Below are positions 59,046 to 64,000 of a DNA stretch of 64,000 nucleotides, piece by piece. The notes under the pieces were generated by a model. The model ran no database searches. It was not told the origin of the DNA and saw only the letters and a list, made by a program, of their open reading frames with translations. Numbering within the stretch: the stretch's first letter is position 1; every line of letters begins with the position of its first letter. The translations under genes and the position numbers were made by a program. This DNA comes from Paraconexibacter algicola (lineage in GTDB: Bacteria; Actinomycetota; Thermoleophilia; Solirubrobacterales; Solirubrobacteraceae): assembly GCF_003044185.1 (NCBI RefSeq), contig NZ_PYYB01000004.1, positions 279,380 to 343,379 of the forward strand. Direction: 5' to 3'.

Positions 59046-60125
59046 TCAGTTGATGCCGAACCCCTCTCCGCGCAGGCGCCCGATGTCGTTCGTGAGGCCG
59101 ATGGCGAAGATGAAGATCACGAGCACGAAGCCCACGACGCTCGCGCGCTCCATGACGCTGAACGGGATCGGCTTGCGCCGGATCTTCTCCGCGGTCGCCC
59201 AGAAGATGTGCCCGCCGTCGAGCGGCAGGAACGGGAACAGGTTCACGATCGCCAGCGACAGCGAGATGATCGCGAGGATGTTCACCGTCTGGACCCAGGA
59301 GACCTCGACCGACTGCCGGGTCGTCTCGTAGGAGCCGACGACACCGGAGACCTCCTTGCGCGCCTCCGCGTCGTAGAACAGCCGGGTGATCGCCTCGACG
59401 GTGCCGGTGGTGATGTTCCACATGTCGGTGACGCCCTCCTTGGCGGCGCCGCCGATGCCGAACGTCTTCTCCTGCGTGCCGAAGCCGAAGCCCAGCCGGG
59501 TGCGCTCGAGCGCCCCGTCGAAGCGGGGGGTCACCTCGACCGCGACGCGGCGGCCGTCCCGCTCCACGACGAGCGCGACCGGCTCGGCCGCCGAGCAGCC
59601 GGTGATCTGCTGGGCCGGGCAGCGGTGGGTCGAGACCTGCCGGGAGATCTCCTCGGTGCTCGACACGGGCCGCCCGTCGACCGAGACGACGCGGTCCCCG
59701 GGCTGCAGCTTGCCCTGGGCGGGCGCGCCGGGCTCGATCGCCTCGACCCGTGTCGTCGGCTCGAGCAGGGTCTGGGTCGCATAGAGGCCGGTGAGCACGA
59801 CGAACGCGATCAGGACGTTCATCAGCGGGCCCGCGGCGATGACGACGATCCGCTTCCAGACGGGCTGGCGGTAGTAGGCGCGGTGGGCGACCTCCTCCGG
59901 CACGTCCTCCTCCGGGTTCATCCCGGTGATCTTCACGTAGCCGCCGAGCGGGATCGCCCCGATGCCGTACTCGGTCTCGCCGCGGCGGACCTTCGCGAGG
60001 ATCGGCGGGAAGAACAGCGCGAACCGCTCGACGCGCATGCCGACGGCCTTGGCGGCGGCGAAGTGCCCGAACTCGTGCAGGACGATCAGCGCGGCGAAGC
60101 CGACGAAGGCGATGACCCAGCTCAC
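59046..60125 (-). CDS. RseP-type site-2 protease (M50) with PDZ domain
   Basis: 359 residues, polytopic membrane protein. HEFGH (about residues 17-21) supplies the zinc ligands, and FPFLPLDGGHIFW (near 295) the third acid. A PDZ domain (about 130-205: KLQPGDRVVSVDGRPVSS) with a CPAQQITGC insertion lies between. It cleaves anti-sigma factors or signal peptides in the membrane. The GTG at 60125 overlaps the dxr stop by 4 bp. The dxr-rseP pairing is a common bacterial arrangement. Confidence 0.93.
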   Translation of the reverse strand: MSWVIAFVGFAALIVLHEFGHFAAAKAVGMRVERFALFFPPILAKVRRGETEYGIGAIPLGGYVKITGMNPEEDVPEEVAHRAYYRQPVWKRIVVIAAGPLMNVLIAFVVLTGLYATQTLLEPTTRVEAIEPGAPAQGKLQPGDRVVSVDGRPVSSTEEISRQVSTHRCPAQQITGCSAAEPVALVVERDGRRVAVEVTPRFDGALERTRLGFGFGTQEKTFGIGGAAKEGVTDMWNITTGTVEAITRLFYDAEARKEVSGVVGSYETTRQSVEVSWVQTVNILAIISLSLAIVNLFPFLPLDGGHIFWATAEKIRRKPIPFSVMERASVVGFVLVIFIFAIGLTNDIGRLRGEGFGIN

Positions 60126-61288
60126 GCGGCGACCTTCTCGACGAGCTCGGCGGCGACGGCGCGGGCCTCGCGGTCGGCCTCGTAGAGCGTCTCGAAGGCG
60201 CGGATCGGGGCGCTGCCGAGCGCGTCGAGGGCCCCGGCGATCACGTCGGGGATCCCGAGGAACGGGAGCCGGCCACCGAGGAAGGCGTGGACCGCGATCT
60301 CGTTGGCCGCGTTCAGCACGCAGGGCGCGGTGCCGCCCGCGGTGCCGGCCTCGATCGCCATCCGCAGGCACGGGAACGCCTCGGTGTCGACCGGCTCGAA
60401 CGTCAGCGACCCGACCTCGGCGAGGTCGAGCGGCCGCAGCGGCAGCGGCACGCGCTGCGGGTGGTGCAGCGCGTAGGCGATCGGGGCGCGCATGTCGGGA
60501 TGGCCGAGGTGCGCGAGCGCCGCGCCGTCGACGAGCGTGATCAGCGAGTGGACGATCGACTGGGGGTGCACGACGACGCCGATGCGCTCGTACGGCGTGC
60601 CGAACAGGTGGTGGGCCTCGATCACCTCGAGGCCCTTGTTCATGAGCGTGGCGGAGTCGATCGTGATCTTGCCGCCCATCGCCCAGGTCGGGTGCGCGAG
60701 CGCCTGCTCGATCGTGACGCCCTCGAGCTCGGCGCGGCTGCGGCCGCGGAACGGGCCGCCGGAGGCGGTGAGCACGAGCTTCTCGATCGAGTCGAGGCCG
60801 CCGGTGGCGTGCTCGCCGTGGACGAGCTGGTGGATCGCCGAGTGCTCGCTGTCGACCGGCAGGATCTGGGCGCCGGTCGCCTCGGCGAGCGCCATGACGA
60901 GCTCGCCGCCGACGACGAGCGACTCCTTGTTGGCGAGCGCGAGGTCGATGCCCTCGCCGAGCGTCGCGACCGTCGGCCCGAGCCCCGCCGATCCGACGAG
61001 CGCGTTGAGCACGAGGTCGGCGCCGGACTCGAGCACCAGCTGGACGAGGCCCTCGGGGCCGCGCAGCACCTCGCCGTCGGTCCAGGCCTCCGCGGCCTGC
61101 GCCGCGAGGTCCAGGTCGGTGACCGCGATCCGCGGCACCCCGTGCTGGACGGCCTGCTCGACGAGCTGCCTCCAGTTCGTCTGGGCGCTGAGCCCGACGA
61201 CCTCGAGGTCGTCGGAGCGCGAGATCACGTCCAGGGCCTGGGTCCCGATCGACCCGGTGGACCCCAGCAGGAGGATGCGGCGGGACAC
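60122..61288 (-). CDS. dxr: 1-deoxy-D-xylulose 5-phosphate reductoisomerase
   Basis: 388 residues, second enzyme of the MEP pathway, reducing DXP to MEP with NADPH. LLGSTGSIGTQALDVI (residues 6-21) binds NADPH, LANKESLVVGGELV (near 118) and LPVDSEHSAIHQLVHGEH carry catalytic acids, and SGGPFRGRS and HPTWAMGGKITIDSATLMNK complete the site. Full length. It is the first gene of a unit with rseP; ispG is on the same strand downstream. Confidence 0.97.
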   Translation of the reverse strand: MSRRILLLGSTGSIGTQALDVISRSDDLEVVGLSAQTNWRQLVEQAVQHGVPRIAVTDLDLAAQAAEAWTDGEVLRGPEGLVQLVLESGADLVLNALVGSAGLGPTVATLGEGIDLALANKESLVVGGELVMALAEATGAQILPVDSEHSAIHQLVHGEHATGGLDSIEKLVLTASGGPFRGRSRAELEGVTIEQALAHPTWAMGGKITIDSATLMNKGLEVIEAHHLFGTPYERIGVVVHPQSIVHSLITLVDGAALAHLGHPDMRAPIAYALHHPQRVPLPLRPLDLAEVGSLTFEPVDTEAFPCLRMAIEAGTAGGTAPCVLNAANEIAVHAFLGGRLPFLGIPDVIAGALDALGSAPIRAFETLYEADREARAVAAELVEKVAA

Positions 61289-61342
61289 CCCCGAGATGAT
61301 GGCAGCCCGGCCGTCACCGGCCCGTCACGGGCAGGTCGGCGG

Positions 61343-61367
61343 TGCCCCGGCCGTGACGGCCGGGGCA
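61343..61367. terminator. Terminator hairpin between the membrane protein gene and dxr
   Basis: TGCCCCGGCC (61343-61352) and GGCCGGGGCA (61358-61367) form a perfect 10-bp stem with the loop GTGAC. It lies 12 bp after the stop of the membrane protein gene on the minus strand and ends that transcript before dxr. No T-tract is present. Confidence 0.65.
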
Positions 61368-61378
61368 TGCCAGGGGGT

Positions 61379-62344
61379 CTAGACGAGCGCGGGCTCGCGG
61401 ACCGGCGCGGGCGTCGGGACGACGTCCAGGCCGCCCTCGCGGCGCATCGTCGCCCAGAGCTCGTCGCGCGAGCGCCCGGGGACCGCCACGTAGCGGAACA
61501 TCCGCGGCAGCGTCCAGGCCAGCGCGGGCTCGTCGTCCTTGACGCCCTGCAGGTAGTGCAGCAGCGCGATGAAGAAGCAGGCCTCCACCATCATCATCGC
61601 CGCGGCGATCCAGCGCAGCGCCTCCGGCATCCCGGAGTTGTGCGCGATCAGGTGGATCCAGCCGACGGTGAAGTAGGTGGCCGCCATCCCGTAGGACGGC
61701 GCCATCACCAGCAGCCACTTGCGGCCGCCCTTCAGGCGCGGCACGCCGTAGGCGAGGATCGAGCCGACCGCGACGAACGAGGCGCTGTTGATGAACGCCC
61801 ACCAGTACGGGAAGCCGAGGAACTCGAACGGCTGGATGCCGTAGTACGTGTAGACCCCGAGGTTGATGCCGATGGTCTCCATGACGGCGTCGAGGATCCC
61901 GCCCATCGCGAAGAGCATGAAGTAGTGCTTGCGCTTCGCCCCGTTGCTGATGACGAAGTAGCAGAAGTACGACATCAGGCCCAGGAAGGCGACGTAGCAG
62001 AGCGGGATCAACAGCGGGACCGAGACCCCGAAGTTCGTATAGACCATCTGCAGGTTCGGGGCCCAGTGCAGGTGCCCGAGCATGTCGAGCATCGCCTCTT
62101 CGAACGAGCAGATGAAGCCGCCGACGATCACGATGATCGGCAGCCAGTGCCCTTGACGGGCGGACCGGATGGCCCACGGCAGCGCGAACAGCACGACGGC
62201 CGCTCCCGCGATGAAGAAGAAGGCGATCTCGGCACCGCCGCTGGCCGGGTCGAGTGCCGGCTGATCCGAGGGGATGACGTTGGGCGGATAGCCCTCCTCA
62301 CCCAGCAACGGGTTCCATTCGTTCCACCAACTGGTAGCGCTCAT
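61379..62344 (-). CDS. Polytopic membrane protein (about seven helices) of unknown function
   Basis: 321 residues. Hydrophobic segments lie at about 38-60, 68-84, 107-135, 141-160, 186-205, 215-240 and 245-265. Notable residues are FEEAMLDMLGHLHW and HYFMLFAMGGILDAVMETIG, with acidic and histidine residues inside or beside helices, and IHLIAHNSGMPEA. The layout is reminiscent of carotenoid-biosynthesis or retinal-like membrane enzymes, but no family could be named. A TAGGCT -10 (complement of 62352-62357) with TGTACA 17 nt further up precedes the ATG by 7 nt. Confidence 0.75.
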   Translation of the reverse strand: MSATSWWNEWNPLLGEEGYPPNVIPSDQPALDPASGGAEIAFFFIAGAAVVLFALPWAIRSARQGHWLPIIVIVGGFICSFEEAMLDMLGHLHWAPNLQMVYTNFGVSVPLLIPLCYVAFLGLMSYFCYFVISNGAKRKHYFMLFAMGGILDAVMETIGINLGVYTYYGIQPFEFLGFPYWWAFINSASFVAVGSILAYGVPRLKGGRKWLLVMAPSYGMAATYFTVGWIHLIAHNSGMPEALRWIAAAMMMVEACFFIALLHYLQGVKDDEPALAWTLPRMFRYVAVPGRSRDELWATMRREGGLDVVPTPAPVREPALV

Positions 62345-62351
62345 GGGCGCG

Positions 62352-62401
62352 AGCCTAACCAGAATCGAACACCGTGTACAGGCAAACGAACAAATTGTTC
62401 G
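62352..62401 (-). promoter_or_regulatory. Promoter and 15-bp palindrome upstream of the polytopic membrane protein
   Basis: The minus strand holds TAGGCT (62357-62352) as -10, TGTACA (62380-62375) as a -35-like element 17 nt away, and the palindrome CGAACAAATTGTTCG (62387-62401) just upstream. Its arms are 7 bp with one central base. It resembles a LexA box but has a spacer of 5 between GAAC and GTTC, so another regulator is more likely. The rest of the 340-bp gap up to 62684 shows no further gene. Confidence 0.5.
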
Positions 62402-62684
62402 ATGCCGGGTCGCGGGCTACATGGCCCAGTGCTCGGGTTCGTGTCATCAGGGGCCAAGTAGCAACGGCTGCGCTTCGCCGCGACGACTCAGGCCGTGCGG
62501 AGAACGAACCGAGCACCATGCTCATCATCAGCCTCACACCGGCTGAAGGGTTCCGCCGAGCCCCAGCCTCCTCCGGGGACGCGGTTCGCCGAGAGCGCTC
62601 AAGTGCGACACGTGACGTGCCGATAGGTCGGCTGTCCGCACCGTGCGGCTTGTCTGCTGTGCGGATTTGCTCCGGAGAGTTCTC

Positions 62685-64000
62685 ATGCGTTGTCGTCTTG
62701 TTGCCGCACTGGCTGGTGCTGCCTGCTGTCTTGGAGGAGGAACAGCGCTCGCTGCCGATCCAAAGAAGGTCGAGCCGGCACCCGCCGTCGACGACGCGGC
62801 CGCGAACGAGCGCGCGGAGAACGACGCGAAGAGCCGTCGAGCTCGGCGGCAGAGCGCTGAGGCGAAAAGCCGGCGATCGCGGTCTCGGTCTGCCCATCGT
62901 GACCTGACCAACCCGGAAGCCCGCGACCTGGCGGCGGACCGCTTTGCAGACTTCATGCGTGCGCCGCTCTTCGACGGACGCAACCCGGGAACGGGCGCAG
63001 TGAAGTCACGACGAGGGTCACGAGCGGCGGTGGTCAGCGATGGTGGCTCCAACGCCCTCGTGGTCTCCTCGGCGCCGCTGTCCGTTCCGGGGCCGGCGAG
63101 GCGGGTGCCGCTGTCAGCGGCCCAGCGGGCCCACCACGGCCCCGTGCCCGACCGCGCCGAGCGCCAAGGACTTCGAGTACACCGCCGCCCAGCTCAACGA
63201 GGGCATCTCGACCTTGACTGGAACGGCGACGGACGCCGTCAACAACACCAGATCGATCACTTGGCAGCTCAAGGTCGATAGGACGCATCCGAGCGTCGCG
63301 CTTCCCTTGGTCGGAGACGACGTCGATCCGGACCCTGAGGACCCGGCCGTGTACGTCGCGGTCAACGAGTCCCAGTTCAGCTTGCTGGCTGAGCCCACCG
63401 ACGTCTACTCAGGGGTCACCCGCGTGCGCCTACTTGATGGGCTCGCGAATCAGGTCTCCAGCCACGACTTCGATTGCTCGACCGGTTGCCCGACTGCGCC
63501 TGCCGCGGTAGCCCTCTCGGGCCCAGTCTCGTCACTCACGACCGACCAGACCTACACCGTCGAGGTCACTGACGCGGTCGGTCTGAAGAGCTTTCATCCT
63601 GTGCGACTCGTGGCTGACCGTGATGCTCCTCTTGCGCCTGCCGAAGTGGCGCTTCGCTCCTACACGGTCGGGGCACCTGCCGCGATTGGATGGGAGACGC
63701 AGGAGGACCCCGACATAGGAACAGATCTCAGAGGGTCTGGGATCGCGCGCTCTGAGTACCGCGTACAGCGCCTTCTCGGCAGCTTCGGACCTTGGGAGTC
63801 AACCGAAGAGGACCAGTTTGAGATCTCGGCCCTGCCGGCAGAGACTGTCCAAGTGGAGGTTCGTTCGGTCGACGCTGCCGGAAACGTTGGACCGACTGCG
63901 GGGCAAACAGTCACCATCGTGCCGACGAACGATCCAACGCCGGCTCAGCCAGTCGGCGGCACGAACACAATCTGGAGTTCCCCCGTTTCGGTGGACAGGG
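62685..64000 (+). pseudogene. Broken RHS/YD-repeat-type secreted protein gene (frameshift with internal deletion; runs off window)
   Basis: ATG 62685 opens a signal peptide (MRCRLVAALAGAACCLGGGT) and an Ala/Arg-rich segment ending HRDLTNPEARDLAADRFADF, with SSAPLSVPG downstream, as in N-termini of actinobacterial RHS-repeat proteins. That frame stops at 63281. Another frame (+1), open from before 63136 to the window end, encodes Ig-like repeats, for example TLTGTATDAVNNTRSITWQL and VDRTHPSV, typical of the region following the N-terminus in such proteins. The join is at about 63100-63136, so middle sequence seems lost. Two 60-base lines here are 63-65% GC, below the rest of the window. Confidence 0.65.

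Noticed and set aside
62387..62401. Palindrome considered as a LexA box
   Set aside because: The half-sites GAAC and GTTC are separated by 5 nt, not 4, so it does not fit the consensus.

Overview
The window is chromosomal DNA from a very GC-rich Gram-positive bacterium, most likely an actinomycete-type organism of the class Thermoleophilia (Solirubrobacterales-like). This is inferred from the high GC, the dense GTG-started genes with 4-bp overlaps, an alkB-rubredoxin-TetR operon, a short single-motif RsiG-type protein, a c-di-AMP riboswitch in front of a cell-wall gene, and an RHS-type secreted protein. No rRNA, tRNA, CRISPR array or insertion sequence was seen.

Layout. 1-4.7 kb: end of a flavoprotein, purK-purE, a methyltransferase, and a run of small stress/membrane proteins starting with a CsbD protein behind a SigB-like promoter. 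4.7-17.3 kb: a DUF3516-type RNA helicase, a patatin, a GIDE-domain membrane protein, a CASTOR/POLLUX-like channel, a DedA protein, a reductase, and a five-gene overlapping operon that contains a secreted barnase-like RNase and its barstar inhibitor. 17.3-21.2 kb: pyruvate dehydrogenase E2 and E1. 21.3-23.3 kb: alkane hydroxylase, rubredoxin and TetR regulator, overlapping. 23.3-28.7 kb: a thioredoxin-like lipoprotein, an unassigned structured RNA candidate with a possible pseudoknot, a TetR regulator, an aminotransferase, a second DedA protein and a membrane alpha/beta-hydrolase. 28.8-37.2 kb: PhoD phosphatase behind a textbook PHO box, a beta-propeller protein, thioesterase, crotonase, DUF3052, hydrolases, a CnoX-like thioredoxin and DinB. 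37.3-45.1 kb: an RlpA-like protein under a c-di-AMP riboswitch, an ECF sigma factor, NAD synthetase, a thioesterase, an anti-sigma-like membrane protein, Apt, and a MerR/FHA/RsiG regulatory cluster. 45.2-49.2 kb: pgsA, proS and an RTX-repeat protein. 49.3-54.7 kb: superoxide dismutase and three tandem secreted glycoside-hydrolase-like paralogues. 54.8-62.3 kb: ispG, lldD-like, acyl-CoA synthetase, RseP-type protease, dxr and a polytopic membrane protein. 62.4-64 kb: lower-GC DNA with a broken RHS-type gene running off the edge.

How the genes fit together: most are housekeeping (purine, NAD, isoprenoid, phospholipid, tRNA charging, pyruvate oxidation). Signal-responsive parts are phosphate starvation (PHO box/PhoD), c-di-AMP (riboswitch/RlpA), probably c-di-GMP (RsiG-type protein), general stress (CsbD) and alkane use (AlkB). 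Many starts have a TANNNT -10 element only 6-10 nt upstream, so leaderless transcription looks common. The most novel-looking items are the structured RNA at 24344-24533, the triplicated hydrolases, and several enzymes that lack expected catalytic residues.
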